Origin: Cristatella mucedo
Lineage: Eukaryota; Bryozoa; Phylactolaemata; Cristatellidae
Assembly (NCBI GenBank): GCA_009760855.2
Contig: WPIO01000006.1
Location: 1,224,001 to 1,288,000 of the forward strand
DNA: 64,000 nucleotides
Direction of reading: 5' to 3'
In this document: piece by piece, positions 12,215-25,192 of the stretch
Position numbering within the stretch: position 1 is the first letter of the stretch
Layout: each line of letters starts with the position of its first letter
Notes under the pieces: model-generated
What the model was told of the DNA's origin: nothing
Databases searched by the model: none
The model's input: the letters and a program-made list of their open reading frames with translations, nothing else
Program-made: the position numbers and the translations under genes

Positions 12215-12375
12215 ATTAGCTGATCTGCTGCACAAGTTTCAGCCTCATCATGACCTCAGATAGTCTGCGGATGTTGAATTTGCCTATCATTGAAAAACTT
12301 ATGTCACCAACTGCTTTTGCTTGCAGGGTCCTCGACTCAAGAACTCGCTTCCACATTTCTTATTCTAGGGCATCT
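12215..12375 (+). mobile_element. LINE-A fragment, end of ORF and start of 3' UTR
   Basis: GCTGATCTGCTGCACAAGTT, CAGCCTCATC and GGGTCCTCGACTCAAGAACT followed by CGCTTCCAC correspond in order to 3075-3225 of LINE-A copy 1. It is a short internal piece. Confidence 0.6.
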
Positions 12376-12589
12376 ACTCTAATGCTGTGTGTTGATCAAA
12401 AGAATGATTGACTACCAAGTATGACATACTGACGAGCGGTTGTCCTGTAGCCGTAACAGTGCCCATGCTACTACATTTTTACATTTCTACGACATCAATA
12501 CATTTTTATTCTCTACTGCTCTACACTAAATCTGCTTCATGTACTTGACTGGGAAGTTATCTATTTAACCTGGCTACCTGCTTATGTAG

Positions 12590-13010
12590 ATATTCCAACC
12601 ATGCTAGGCATTCTGCCACCCACTTTTCTGAATTAGGTCGTAAAGCATTACCTCGTAGGAGCCTCGTATCCATTGAAGAACGTACCTTTAGTTCATATGC
12701 CCCAAAAGCACGGACTTCATTACCAACTCACGTTTCGACATTTCCTGAATTGAAGACCTTTACAAATATATTCAAATGTATTTTATTTTACAGCATTTGG
12801 TGGGTACTAGTGATTCTTCTTTTATATGCTTATGTGTGCTGAAACTGTGCATGCTGCCACTAACCATATTTAAATGTTGATACTGTGCATTTCAGGCTGA
12901 TCGTGTTATGCTTGTTGACATTTTGCATGCTGCCACTAACTTTTTGATCATGTTTCCTTTACAGTGTATGAATAAACACATAGAAAGAGATAGAGTTCTC
13001 TAAAGAGCAA
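12590..13010 (+). pseudogene. LINE-B fragment, 3' end
   Basis: A broken C-terminal reverse-transcriptase tail reads TFSSYAPKA-like (about 12690-12710) and FPELKTFTNIFK-like (12748-12780). It is followed by the LINE-B 3' UTR blocks CTGTGCATGCTGCCACTAAC (about 12850) and GCATGCTGCCACTAACTTTT (about 12930), then AGAAAGAGATAGAGTTCTCT. The UTR blocks occur twice within the element, as in other LINE-B copies. No intact frame remains. Confidence 0.7.
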
Positions 13011-15040
13011 GAAACATTTACTGTAATTACTACTTTGTTTTGGAGTAATTGTTATAACTTTGCTTATTCAAAAAGTTGTCCGGTTGTAAAGCAAAGACCG
13101 GATTGATAAGGTAATGCCTTGATTGTGACACTAAAGAGTTTATTTGTGGCAAGTATTTCAATCAATATGGTCTAGTGTCAGCTGGAGTCTGTGATAAGAA
13201 AAAATGCTCTAGGCACTGAGCTGCACGGATGCTTGTGCATGTACAAGAATCCGCCGATCACAAATTCCAAGCCCAATACTAGCCATTGACTTGGCTCACT
13301 AGGCGAATACGTACTTAACTTTTAACAGTGCTTTGTGTGAGTGTTATCTTGTAGATTCTAGTGGATGAGAAATCATTGGAATTGACCAGTAGCACACCGT
13401 GACCCAGGTTAATTTAATTAAAACGCTTCGACATGGATATTCACTCAGCATCTCCGGAGTGACTGCCCGGCACCCTTGTTTTTCAAACACTTCCACGAAG
13501 CCCTATTCCGGTATACCAAATTATTTTGATGCTGAAACTTGGCTTGATTATTATCGTAATACTATATTTGCCTGCGCCAGCATCGACGTGTGATTTAAAG
13601 TAATTTCAGCATTGCTTGATTCAGAAGATGCAGATAAGCTTTGATTTAAGGCGGCTTGGGTTTTCAAAATTCAATTATTGAATGGTTAGAATAATTTCTC
13701 GAAACAAAATTATAATAAACTAAATTGTGCGGTTATTGAGTGCGCACCAATCATGCAAAAATGTTTGGAAGGGAAGGAAATTTAGACTAGGAATAATTCG
13801 TAAAACCGGGCATTCTAGAAGGCCTATGTATATTTTTGCAGGTATGCCTAAGAGTTGCTTGACAAATTTTGAACTTCACCTTCTTTTTGAACGTTGGTAT
13901 AAAATGAAAAATATTAGTTCGGCATCAAAGAAGCTAAGTTGTTTCATTGCTGAATACTCGCTTCTCAACGAAAGCTTTTTGAGAAAAAGCCACTCTGCCA
14001 GACTATTTCCAGTGAGCAGCTATGAAGAGTCTGCATTTTCTATCTGCTGCACGTGAGCTTTCATTGACTTGGCAGCGAAATAATACTGAGCTTTTCTAAA
14101 GCTTTTCCTAACGCCAACTTGCCAGCGATTTCAGGGTAGACCAGTTGAAGAACCATTGGTTGATGAGAGGATGGGTTGTGTGCTCGAAGCATTATTGCCA
14201 CGTCAACTTGATTAATCAAGTTAACCTCGTAGGTGTAAATATATGATAGCAGATCACCATCTCAAAGCAGCCAGCACGCCAACCGCGAATTGATGTGCTT
14301 AAGTAAAGCAGCATGAATCTTGAAATATATTTTTTGCAAAGCTATAAGATGGGAGATATGAGAGATGTGAAGCCTCTTCTTACTAAAGAGTTCCCAGGAG
14401 GCTTTTTGTTTTTCAATTTCGCTTGAGCTTAATGCGTTGCCAAGCGTTGCCTTCCGCAGCGACCTGTTTAGCCTGTTTTCTGCCTTTCTTTGTCTTTTCC
14501 CAGTTGCTAGAAGACTTTAAAATCAAATGTTTTTACATATCGTCGTTTGTTAATCGCAATGGTGAATGTCTAGCGCCTCTGCCTTTCCAGACCTTAGGCC
14601 GTGTAATAAACCGCTGCCGGTCGAGGCACGGTGACTACCGTGCTCAGCCCACTCTGTTTTTTGGTCGCCTTATCCAGGATCATCCTGCACATCTGAGGAC
14701 TTGCTGCTAGTTGCCCACCCACGCAGCTCGCATGGGGTTTATTCCTCAAACCGGATGTCGTTCCCTATTTATCATGTAATTGTTAATAATTTCGTTTGAC
14801 TGGAGCACAAATGCCCTAGTGGTGGCCGCCTGGAAAAAATTACCCGTTCATGGGCACTGCTCTTGTCTCTCTGGTGGCTGTCTACTAGTCGGAGGTTGTC
14901 AGGCCTTTGGTAATTGTCTCTTAATAGCCGATTGCTGGACCAGCATGCAAGGTTTTCTGACTGGGGCAACTCACTACCCAGCGGACGGTCTTCTTGTGGT
15001 TTAGTGTTTGTGCAAACGCTAACGTTACGCTAGTATTTGC
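13011..15040. other. Unassigned stretch
   Basis: No supported gene. Open frames of 95 and 109 codons on the plus strand (14423-14710, 13727-14056) lack recognisable domains, signal peptides or splice context. Confidence 0.4.
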
Positions 15041-15049
15041 GAATTATAT

Positions 15050-15068
15050 AACGTAACGTAACGTAACG
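15050..15068. repeat. AACGT pentanucleotide repeat
   Basis: AACGT repeats about four times just before the unit that ends at 15727; a related GTAACG recurs at 15728-15733. Confidence 0.7.
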
Positions 15069-15727
15069 GTGCCGAATCCTTGTTCTTCTTTTTACTGGAG
15101 TTTCATGGCTTTCCATTCGGCTCCAGGCCAGAGTTCCGTATAGTGTATGCGTGCGTGCGTGCGTGCGTGTGTGTGTGTGTGTGTGTGTGATCATTGCAAT
15201 GATACATTTGTGAATGTGATATAGCTGCTCCTCCTGAAATTAAATCCTCTGCTTTACCCGAAATCCAAAATAGTTGCTAGTCCAGGCAAATGCTTGACAG
15301 ATACCAGCGAAGTAATAACCTTCTAGGGTTAGGAAAAAGTCTGTTGTGCAGCAGCAGTAGTAGATTTAGGTATGCTGCAGTTAGGAGAGAATGGCTTCAG
15401 TTAAGATAGCCCGAATCTTAATAGCGGGTCTTTCTCATAAACTTAATGGCCCTATTGTGTGAGCCTGTTGCTTCTCGGCCACTAATTTCCCCCCACCTGC
15501 AGCAGGTGGTTGAACAATTGACTCAGTGCAGCCTTTGGTGTAAGCATGTGGCCCACCATGGTGGCTCACCACAGATGCACTAACTTATCTGTGGTGAGTC
15601 AGCCCCTAGCTCGTATATGCTCGCGCTGGGGGAATAAAGGATGAGTGTCGTTCACCGCTCACGTTCGCCCGCTCGTGTCTTCGTATTTCCATGAGACTCC
15701 ACTAGTGCTGCTGCAGCCGGAGACACA
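15069..15727 (+). other. Possible solo-LTR-like unit with hairpin cluster and AATAAA
   Basis: This 659-bp segment starts GTGCCGAATCC, ends GAGACACA and is flanked by GTAACG on both sides (15063-15068 and 15728-15733). Inside are a GTGC/GT microsatellite (15147-15189), a 7-bp inverted repeat CCACCTG/CAGGTGG (about 15494-15510), the palindrome CCACCATGGTGG (15553-15564), a perfect 12-bp inverted repeat with a 10-nt loop (15565-15598) and AATAAA at 15633-15638. A polyadenylation signal followed by about 90 bp and a CA end suits an LTR, but no second copy, primer-binding site or pol gene is visible, and the left flank is itself repetitive. An LTR is one reading only. Confidence 0.3.
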
Positions 15728-15943
15728 GTAACGTAACAGCCAGTAGTTATTCTTCCCTTGATATAATTACGTAAATACGTAAAAAGGTGAAGGCTAAAGA
15801 CGCAGCATTAATTGAACTCGTTTTCATCTCAGTCGAGTCGGCTGACATTCAGCAAAGGAACATCCAAAAAAATAAGAGCCTTTTTAGAAAAATTTTGTCA
15901 AGCTAAACTGTTTCTCGGAATTTTTCATGCTTGATCTAGTCCG

Positions 15944-16120
15944 TTGGTCTTAGCCCATGGGTAAGTGGCTCGCTCTTCACAATTCAGGTAGTGGGTTCGA
16001 GTCCTGCAGTGGGAATTTATTTATTGCCAAGTGCAATCGGTTTCGGTAGCCGTTGGGCTCTTCTGCCACTAGGTAAATGAGGTATTTACATTAGCTAATA
16101 CTATTAAATTCTTAGTAGTT
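15944..16120 (+). mobile_element. tRNA-derived SINE, copy 3
   Basis: It has the A-box-like TTAGCCCATGGGTAAGTGGC, the B box GGTTCGAGTCC (about 16001), GCAGTGGGAATTTATTTATT, the GGGCTCTTCTG block and a degenerate 3' end AATGAGG...AGCTAATA. The order matches copy 1; the hairpin is absent. Confidence 0.7.
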
Positions 16121-17610
16121 CATCTGATCTCCATCATCCTAGTAGGCACCACATCTCAGGACTGCCGTCTGAGCCTTACGTACTCCACGTCAAGCACTGA
16201 GTCGATTTAAATGTTCTTTATCGCGCTCCAACTTGCAAGGGGGTAAATATTAAGAAAATAATACAAATTTGTTAAGTAATCAAATATTAATTACAAGGAT
16301 GACTATGATTATTCAAACTGCGCCTAAACCCGAAGTTAACCTGAAGCAACTTATCTACATATACTGTATCCGTCGAGGTCAGCACAATATGCCACTTGAG
16401 CCCAAATATTTTTAACCTTGACACATTGGAGGTGATTGCACATGTTTGCAGCCAGTCGAAGAACATATCTCTAACTTTTAAGAAGCTTTATTTATATTTT
16501 AGCTTGGCCTCTTGCAAAATCCGTAACTTGGCCAATAGCTACACAATCCAGGTGAGATTAAAAAGCAAATCCCAATTTTCTTGCAAATTTCTGTAGCTGT
16601 TTATTTCTGATTTTGGTTGGATAAGTATAGCAATAGCTATCGTGGTTCTATAAATTACAGCTCCATAATCTTTGATGAAATTTTTAACTATAATCATTCA
16701 ACCAATATAATGATTTAACTACAACAGTAATAGGTAATCAGAGATGTTGCTATATCTACAATCTCAGGTTGATCGGTCCTGCATTTGCAGATATAAGGAT
16801 TTAAAAAGAAAAAGGTGTACTGCCACTGTGGTTAGCTAAAAGTTTAAAGCCGGCACCCTAAAAATCTGCAAACATGTATCTCGATGAACCAAGGTATAAA
16901 TAGTTAGAATACATTCCGCATATGCTGCGGAGTTCATTAACTTATTTTATTTGCAGATATGTTGCGTGAGATGTATTTGCAGTTTTGACGTAGTTTACAT
17001 ACACATTTTTCCTTTCATGGAAAAATTGGGAATAGTTCGAGTCCCATTTATAACACGTCTGCATTCTGAAAAATATAAATTTTCGATTTTCCGACGTATT
17101 TTGTCATTGTTTTCTCGAGATTAACGCTTACTTGCTCGTACCAGCCTCCCTGCCCATCATATTGGCTTCGTTAGTTTGCTCCCAAGCCATTCACTACTCA
17201 GCAGCTATTAATTTCGCTCTCTATTCTGTTGGAATTTGATATTTTGGTGGTCGTGGTTTCAGCTCATACACCCTGATAGGTTAACTCGCTTCTTGACTCG
17301 CTTGTGGCGACGATCTGTGCCTGAAATGATCTTACAATTTTTAAATCTCTAACAGATACCCATCTGTTCAGATCAGCATTATATTTGCCCGTGAACCTGT
17401 TTTTTTATTTCAGGTGAGCTTTGCATGCTTAGCTGCGTATTATTAGGTTTATTTTACTATATCGAAGCACAAATAATCATTTATCATTACAATTATTATG
17501 TTTACTTAAGCATGTTAACCTAAGCATGATAACTGTGAACTTTTGGATGCTTGCTTGACCTCATGCAAATGAGTAACCCTGGGTTATTGATTCGTTCTTG
17601 CTGCGATAAT
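16121..17610. other. Unassigned stretch
   Basis: AT-rich sequence with no supported gene or repeat family. Confidence 0.4.
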
Positions 17611-17615
17611 ACTCT

Positions 17616-17634
17616 CACACACACACACACACAC

Positions 17635-17687
<53 letters not shown>
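17616..17687. repeat. (CA)n microsatellite
   Basis: A nearly perfect CA dinucleotide run of about 72 bp with one CG interruption. The open frames across it on both strands are artefacts of the repeat. Confidence 0.95.
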
Positions 17688-17691
<4 letters not shown>

Positions 17692-17944
17692 CTTCTCTTA
17701 GAGCACTTTAGGCCTTTCAAGTTCATATTATATGTTCACGACGATACACTCTTCGATGTGGACATTTGTTGTGTGTGCTTTGTAATTGGAATCCTGGTGG
17801 CTAGGCGAAACCAAATAAGCCGCCGTGGTTAGTAATTAGACGTTGTCTTAGTGAATCTAGTTCACATATACTTGTTCTTAGTTACACCGGTTCACTCGAA
17901 TAGGGAAAACTCGTACGAGCACGCCACTGGCTGCAACGCACTTG

Positions 17945-18275
17945 ATATGAACGCACCATCAGAGAACTCAATCTCTTCCTAGTCACCTTAAATTTACTGC
18001 AAGGGAAGCACGATCGAACGGTTAGTGGTAGTGTCCTGAATAAACAACAAGAATAACATGTTTAGGGTTGACATGCACAGGATCAGCATGCAAGTATGGT
18101 TAGTGGCATTATGCACAGTGTCAGTGTGCAAGGCACATAATGGATGAATCACGGGGATCCACTAAATGCTGCCATAAATAGATGCATTTTTAAAAATTTG
18201 GACAAGTCAGGAGATGTCATTACGCAGGTCGCGAGTGAGTTAAAGGCTTTGGGAGCAAACGAACTTTCGAGCGAC
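17945..18275 (-). mobile_element. LINE-B 3' end fragment
   Basis: On the minus strand it follows the LINE-B 3' region: ATCAGAGAACTCAATCTCTT, ACTGCAAGGGAAGCACGATC, GGTTAGTGGTAG, CAGGATCAGCATGCAAGTAT, ACTAAATGCTGCCATAAATA and GGACAAGTCAGGAGATGTCA, then the antisense of the SYAPKA-like end of the ORF (GGCTTTGGGAGCAAACGAAC). The AAT tail is missing. Confidence 0.75.
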
Positions 18276-18339
18276 AGGAGCTATGGTGCGACGGCCGTAT
18301 GCCTCCGAATGTAAACTGGCAGCATAACTTCGTCAATAT

Positions 18340-19800
18340 AAATGGCAATATATGTGTAGGTGACTGCATGCGTGGGTGTTTATTTTATGTAAACAACTGG
18401 TAGTTATTCTAACTGGTGCATCTGTCACACCTGGTTTTTATATCAAGTTATTCGCTATTCACATTTTGACGAGTACATTTAGATTCATACTTACAGAGAG
18501 TAAGAAAAATCCAGCTACTAAAAAATCTTTTTTTGGATATTTGAAGTTGCTGTTAAGGAAAACTCAAAACGCAAAACACACTATAGTGGTTATTAGGTGC
18601 ATTTAATTTAGCAGATTGACTGGGAAAGTGTATGCCTCCAAGACTGGAATTTTGCTGAGGTGGTAGCATGTGGGCGGTTCCTCCAGACGAAAGGCTATTC
18701 TGTAATGGCGGCGTGTCAGATCGTCCAGATTATTACTGCCGAAACAATATTTCGCCGATCATAAATTATAATGACTAGAAACCGGTTATGTATATTTTTC
18801 CGCTAGGTGGCGTGCAAGCCGAAGTTATGTAATCGGCATCCAGTTGAGCTGCTATGCTCTCGGGGCCCCGGGAGTAATGCAGCATAGTCATGCTCTGGCA
18901 GATATACAAGTGATGCTCTATGCTATAATTTATGATGGAGTGCTCAGTCGCTTTTGACTAGGCTTCTCTGCACTTTGAATATGGGGTTGTTATGTTAATA
19001 AGATATAGAGTTGCTCCTAGTTGCTGTCATGCTCAGCTATTACTGCAGGCATACGTATGTGCCTGCACCGATAGCACCTACAACAAGCCGGTTGCAGCTT
19101 TTTAAAGGTCCAGAGCTTCTCCAGAATTTATCGACGGTCAGAAAAGACTAACAGTGCTACGAGGGCCGTGTTCGTAGTACAATCTTCTCCATTAAATCCT
19201 CAGCATACCTTTATCTGGACTCGGAAGCTGCTACACCTGCTTTTCGTCACACTTTTGTAGCATTCCTATCGAAATATGAATTAGCTGCATATTTCGCAGT
19301 ATTACTGCTTCGGTTATTAAGTGTTGAGAAAGAGGACACACCTATGTCGACTGTTAGCTGCTGCTCACGATCTAGATTTATTAAAGCAGCGACGCCCTGC
19401 ACTCGTCTGCGGACGTCGTCATGGAGAGGTACACCCTTTCGCTTCCAATCTTGCTCTCAAGAAAACATCTATTGCGTATAGGCGCGACCGGTTTCTATGG
19501 AACGATCGAGAAATCAATTTACGGCGCTGGTCCTCGGGGCGTTTCTACGAGCTAAACGATCAGTTTGTGGCTCAGAGAAACCCACTAGACCGATTTGGCC
19601 AAGATTAATTGATGTGTTTGGATCGGTCTGACTTGAGAGAGGATAATTATCGGTCTGCGAATAAGATTTCTTAGCTCCACCTGCCGCCCGGTGACTAAAG
19701 GATCGGCAGTCGTTATCTCGCCACCGGCCAGCTGAGAGCTTACCTGCAGCCAGGGCTGCACTTCCGGCGCTCGACGACGTGCCGCCAGAGCCGCTGCAGC
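18340..19800. other. Unassigned stretch, GC-richer toward its right end
   Basis: No recognised repeat. A 95-codon plus-strand open frame (19321-19608) has no known domain. The rise in GC from about 19.3 kb runs into the candidate signal-peptide exon and could be a promoter or 5' UTR, but no core promoter motif can be named. Confidence 0.35.
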
Positions 19801-19839
19801 CAGATTCCCTCGCTACGACCGCCAGCTCGACAGCGGCGA

Positions 19840-19912
19840 ATGGCCGCTACTACAGCTACAGCTAAAAGTTGGCTCCTGCTTGCGGTGGTTTTAGTAGCCG
19901 TTTTAAATGAAA
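19840..19912 (+). CDS. Candidate first coding exon: signal peptide
   Basis: An ATG at 19840 opens 24 codons that form a classical signal peptide: a short polar start (MAATTATAKS), a hydrophobic core (WLLLAVVLVAVL) and a polar end (NE). The frame then meets a strong splice donor (GTGAGT from 19913), leaving phase 1. G at +4 suits a start codon, but -3 is C. The nearest downstream exon that fits is the cysteine-rich exon at 31681, where the carried A plus CA (or plus CT, if splicing is at 31684) restores the frame just before the first cysteines. That join would need an 11.8-kb intron holding several transposon fragments; closer exons not recognised here are possible. The exon call is moderate and the join is inference. 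Confidence 0.45.
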
Positions 19913-22900
19913 GTGAGTGCCTCTGCATTAGTTTTGAGTGCTGCACATTTTGTCTCGCTTCGGTTGAATGGCATGGAGCAGCTTTCCATAGTAGGCGAGC
20001 CTCTTCTTGAAAAAAATGTATCAGGTCTAATAGCATGCAAGCTAAAAGCATGTACATACGCGGCAAAGTGCCGCAATTTGTTTTTCAATTTGAGAGCTAA
20101 GAAGCACAAGCCAAGATGGTCTAGCATTGTGAACGTCCGAATATAAAGCAGCAGCGTGGACATTAGCCACTTGATGGCTTAGCAACTCTCGTCAGAAACT
20201 ATGTGTATAATCTAAGCAGAAAAACGAAACGTCATGCAGGCATTACTGTTTGTGGATACTGAAACCTGAAGTGAAGTCATTCGCGTGCTGAATTTGTCGA
20301 GTTCTTGTCGATAGCACACTTAGTTTCAGACAGCAGTTCACAATCAGGCAGAGTAAACGTATCTCGTAACTTCTCTTCAAAATTTATGAGAAACTAGCTC
20401 GATCGATGATGTCTTCGCTAATCAGAATTTGAAAGCTAAGGAAAATACTCTTAAATGAAATACAATGTATCCCCATGTAGCATACCGTCTTTAAGCGCAC
20501 ATCAAATTCACTCGATGAATCTAATACTATTATGAGCTCTTGTTTTCGTTTCAGGGTGAGTTCCAGATTAATTTTTGGCATTGGTGAGTTTACTGAAGCA
20601 GCACTGCATCGCTTTAAGCTGCTTTTCTATTTCAACAGCTATACCGCGAGTTTGCTCCTCAATTATGTCAAAGTTTGTATATGTAACAAGGAGAACCCGT
20701 GTGCTTGAAAATTTGGAACGAGATGCATTGGTTCTGGCGTGGCTAAATCACTAATGCATGAAATTAAGTGCCTGAAAATATGTAGCTTTGAAAACAAAAT
20801 GTGACTGGCACTGAATAGCTGCACTATCGATTACAAAGGCTTGTTCACTAGATGTGCAGGCAAAGTCTTGCTTGATAGCAAACGTGGGGCCATGGGCAGC
20901 TCACAATCCCAAGCGGCTTGTTTGCAGCCAGTGGTCTGTTGATATACCCGCCTTGATGGTTGTTCCTTAAACGTGCTGTACTGCGATTGGCTAGGAATGT
21001 TATTATAGCCAGGGGCTGGAATGCAATATAAGTGAATAGGCAAAATAAGCAGTTAACGATATGATAAGTAAGTAGGCAAAATAGGCAGCTCGCCGTAAGC
21101 TCGGATGGCACTCAACCGGTTGACTGTGTAGCCCTACCACTAGAGCTGACCGCAGAAAGCGACCACTCACTCGAGCTCTTCTGACCGCTGTCACCCTTCA
21201 CTAGCTACATCTGAGTGGCTGAGCACTTCAGCCAGCTGAGCCATCCATAGCCAGCCGACGCGGGAGCAACGAACAAGCCGGCTGCCTCAAGTGACGCCGA
21301 GGGTCAAAGTCGAGCCTCGGCGAATTCCCCTCGCTGTGATGGCCGCGTTGGATGCCTAGCCGGCCTATAATCTGCCTGAGCTCGTCCGCCACCGCCGCAG
21401 CCGACGCTGGCTCAACGTACCAAGCCTGTACTGGGGCGGCATATTCTCACTTCCTCCACCAGTATCGACGTTTTACTTATGGCTTGAATAATTGCAGTTT
21501 GTGCTGGCTGGGTTGAGCCGTCCACGGGGTCACAGGCCAACGGCCGAAACGCTCAGTCGCATGCAGCACTGACTTTGGGTGCTGCTCGAGCCGAAATCGT
21601 TGAGCATCGAACTCAGCTTCTTTAACGCTCGATAAAGACATCGAGTCTTCTCCGATTTGGACGGCCAAAATTCTAAAACAAGCTGGCAACCTACATATTC
21701 AACAGGGCTTCCATTGTGTTTTCCGTGGTCATTGTGCATTTTTTATGGTTTTACGTTTTCTCATGGTGCATGTTGTGACTCAGTGTCTGGCTTCGTGCTG
21801 TTGCATGCTTGTCTCAGCAGTTTATTACTCCTTTCACACTCTGTCAGTTTTGCTTCTCTTACAGTGTGTTTGAAAGAACCCGATATTGATTTTAAAACCA
21901 GAATACAGATTAAGTTCTCTTGGGCACTACACGATTGAAATATCGGTTTTGTTATAATCATCATTATTATTACTATAATGCGATAACATAAGCTACGGAT
22001 TTAAGAGAAATGTGAAATCGCGAGGATGTTCCTACGTTAGGCAGTAGACTTTAAGTTTGACATGTGGACTGAAGTACTCACCTCATAAATACCAACCGAC
22101 TGATCAACTCACTATTTTATCAAAATTTCGTGGCATCTGGGCTACACTTGACTCGCATTAATTTGAAACTAGTAGTGCTGTTATCAAGGATTTACTGATT
22201 GTTTATTTGGATCTCTGAAGTATAAACTAATCTACTAATTCAAAATTCTCAGGAATTGCAGTGAGCTTTGATGATGAATCTCTGTAAGTTTGAGCCTAGG
22301 ATTCGAGCCTTATTTTCCATTCGTTGTCTGCCGCTAAATCAAAAATTAAAACTGTTAGGCACACCAAGTAATTTCTACACCTATTAAATATAATTGGGTT
22401 GTTTCCTTATAAGATATTTTCAATATAATAATTTAATTAGGCTTAGCATGTGTACTATCTGACAATCACGCTGCCATCTTCCCACTTAGTCCTTACTTTC
22501 CTATCTTTTCAAAATCAATAAACGCTAGCAAGATTAAGCAGACATCGTTTCTTCGCAATCAGTGTGTGGCAAGAAAGCACCGGCAATCTTTTTAATATTA
22601 TAATTGTCCCACTGAGCATGGATATGTTGCAGGAGAAAACCAAGCAATGAAGGAGAGGACTCAGGTATATCAGGCTGATCAGTTGTCCCATTTCCAGTGA
22701 GGTTCAATGGACGAGTAATTGTGAACAGTGGCCCGGTGGTAGCAACGTGGGTTCTTTGTTTAACGTAATCTCGAGGTTCTCGCAAAGTTTAGAAAGGACT
22801 GCAGTTTTCTCAACTCTTGCAACTTGGCCTCCTGAAAGGCTGCCTAGGTTGTAATAATACTGAAATTACGCATTAGCTTCAAGCAGCACCCCGCATAAAA

Positions 22901-23655
22901 TGCGACTATTTCGAATGTTGTGGGCGTGGTAGCAATAACGAAACATCGAATTTCGTCACGTAGCCGGATTTTTCATTATCCTTCGGCGGTGTGGTTTCAG
23001 TCACGGCTCACGCTGTAATAGACAGCGGGAAAATTTTAAATAGCAGGGTCATAAAATAAGGAGCAAATTATGGCGATCATTACCAAACCACAAAAGCTTG
23101 CCAAACCAAGATTTTGACGACCGCCAGGTTTCTGAAACTGTTCATTCTAACTGAACCCCATGTTCAGGGATAACCTTTTGCCATTTGGTATTGAAACTAT
23201 ACTAACGCTTGGGCGCAAAGTGCAGTGATATATTAACAATTGTCTTTTTCGACCTCACACAGTGTTTCTGCTCAAGATATAGGAGCGGCAGTGAAGAATG
23301 CCAGCTGTGAGTATGCATTGGTACTATTAACCTACTGGATCATTCTTCAGTAGCCTTCTTTCTATATGTTTATGAGGGCTATATCTACTGCTACAAGTTT
23401 TTTGATGGATGGCTTAATTACAACTGTACAGCAAAGGGACCTAACGAAATAATTCACCAAGGGCTTGGGATTAAGGCTGCTTAATTGGATGATGAATCAT
23501 GCACCTAATAACGCTACGTGATATTGAAAAAATAGCTACCATCACAATATCATTAGAGAGCAATTTCTCACTCTCGGACTTAAAATGCAACATGTTAACT
23601 GTTTCACCAAAGCATACCTAGTGGCAGTGGATTAAGAGATAACATGATAACTCGC
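19913..23655. other. Unassigned stretch, possibly intronic
   Basis: No exon or repeat family could be defended. There is a GC-richer block at about 20.85-21.45 kb and an imperfect tandem duplication around AGGCAAAATAAGCAG/AGGCAAAATAGGCAG (21029-21090). If the signal-peptide exon belongs to the gene at 31.7 kb, this is part of its first intron. Confidence 0.35.
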
Positions 23656-23659
23656 ACAA

Positions 23660-23800
23660 ACCCAGCAGATCCTGTGTTGAACATGTGCATTTACAGCTTT
23701 AAAGCTTTGTCAAGTCATAAGATGTCGTTGCGTCAGTCGGGATTGAGTTCAAGGCTTCGGGAAAATGCGTACTGAAGGCGATGTATCGCTCTAACTCACG
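23660..23800 (-). mobile_element. LINE-B fragment, short
   Basis: GTCAAGTCATAAGATGTCGT, CAGTCGGGATTGAGTTCAAG and GCTTCGGGAAAATGCGTACT follow the minus-strand order of the LINE-B region at the ORF end (compare 18190-18260). Confidence 0.5.
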
Positions 23801-25075
23801 TAGCTTATCGGAATGGCGAGTATTCCCGCAAGTAGAGAGTTACATAAGTCTATAAAAGATGTCGCAACTGTTCGTATATGCTTACATGGAATATCGCTAT
23901 CTGAAACGGCTGGAGCTTTTCTTATGGTAATTAGCAGACGGTAGGCACACCTGACTGCGAATTTTTTGTGGCAGTGTATTTAAAGGTTTCTTGGGAATAG
24001 GATAGCCAGAATTCGTGCAGATCTAAAGGAGACCGGCTAGAGGATCCTTTTTATGGAAAAGTTCTGTAATAGCTGATTAGCATCAGGTCTCATCAAACTA
24101 TTTATTTGGCATCATCCTCAGATAATTTGAGAGAGTGTAAACCATACAATTGCGACTGACAGCACTGCATGCAGCAAGCGGTATCAAATTTGAATCGAAG
24201 TTAAATGTACAGCTGCTCAAATTTCAGCCGCTTAGATTAGGCTTGGTGACCGCCTGAATGTCAGCACACACTCGCCGCAGTACCGAGTCCGTGAAGTGAT
24301 TAGCAGCTTAAGCCCGAGTGAAACTTACTTGCTAGGTTTGCAGTTGTGATATAATATTGTAGCTAGAGCACCACTATTCGATCCAGTGTCTTCGTTAGGA
24401 GCTGCTGTAGAGACATTGGGCTGAAGCTGCTAAATTGTCCATGCCTAGTATTACTTTTATAATGTGTGAGCCTAACAAATGGTGTGAATACCAAAGGAGC
24501 AACGCCTTTTTCTGCTTTTTCTGACTGCTGGAAAATTGATTTAATGCACTCGCATAGGGGTGGGATATTAGGCAAATGGATTGCAAATAAAAGGGAATTG
24601 TGACTTATAAAAGTGAGATTGGATAAGCATAGCTCCGTTTGAGTCGCTCGGCTTGTCTCCAGGTTGGACTTTGTCGGATGACAAAAGTCCACACGCCTCT
24701 CTTCTCCTATGAAAACCTTTCAGCTCATGAAGACTGATTGGAGTGCCCTCGAACGACCCTTGGCCATAATCAATTTTGGTGGGTAGAAAATGTTTGAGAA
24801 GTTAGTTACCTAGATCGAGCAAGCAAGTCTTGATACCAGAACTCCACGTCATCTGTGAAGTCTTTCTAGGTCAAACAAATTTTGTGAAAACAATGGCCAT
24901 TCAAAAATACTGGCAGATGAAATTATAAATATGCTTGAGCCTCTGCATTAAATTGCTGGTATTATAAATCGGTCAGATTATGACAGTTCCAGCGATCATT
25001 ATTGGTTCTTGATTTGCAACGATCAGGAACCGGATTTGTATTAGTCTATGGTTTAGACAGCAAAACATCAATCTA
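23801..25075. other. Unassigned stretch
   Basis: No supported gene or repeat. A 109-codon minus-strand open frame (24363-24692) has no recognisable content. Confidence 0.4.
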
Positions 25076-25079
25076 CACA

Positions 25080-25092
25080 TAACACACACACA

Positions 25093-25190
<98 letters not shown>

Positions 25191-25192
25191 AT
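25080..25192. repeat. Compound (CA)n(TA)n microsatellite
   Basis: About 90 bp of CA repeats with a few interruptions pass directly into about 22 bp of TA repeats. Confidence 0.95.

Noticed and set aside
13535-13575. LINE-A fragment, because of TTGGCTTGATTATTAT
   Set aside because: Only about 16 bp match copy 1 (about 2851-2866) and neither flank aligns.
17401-17430. Exon border at TTTATTTCAG|GTGAGC
   Set aside because: The acceptor and donor abut, leaving no exon; similar motifs occur at 20556 and 41197, and only the latter has an open frame after it.
17520-17832. Cysteine/valine and histidine/threonine repeat proteins
   Set aside because: They are translations of a CA microsatellite; the same applies at 25.0-25.3 kb and 42.4-42.7 kb.
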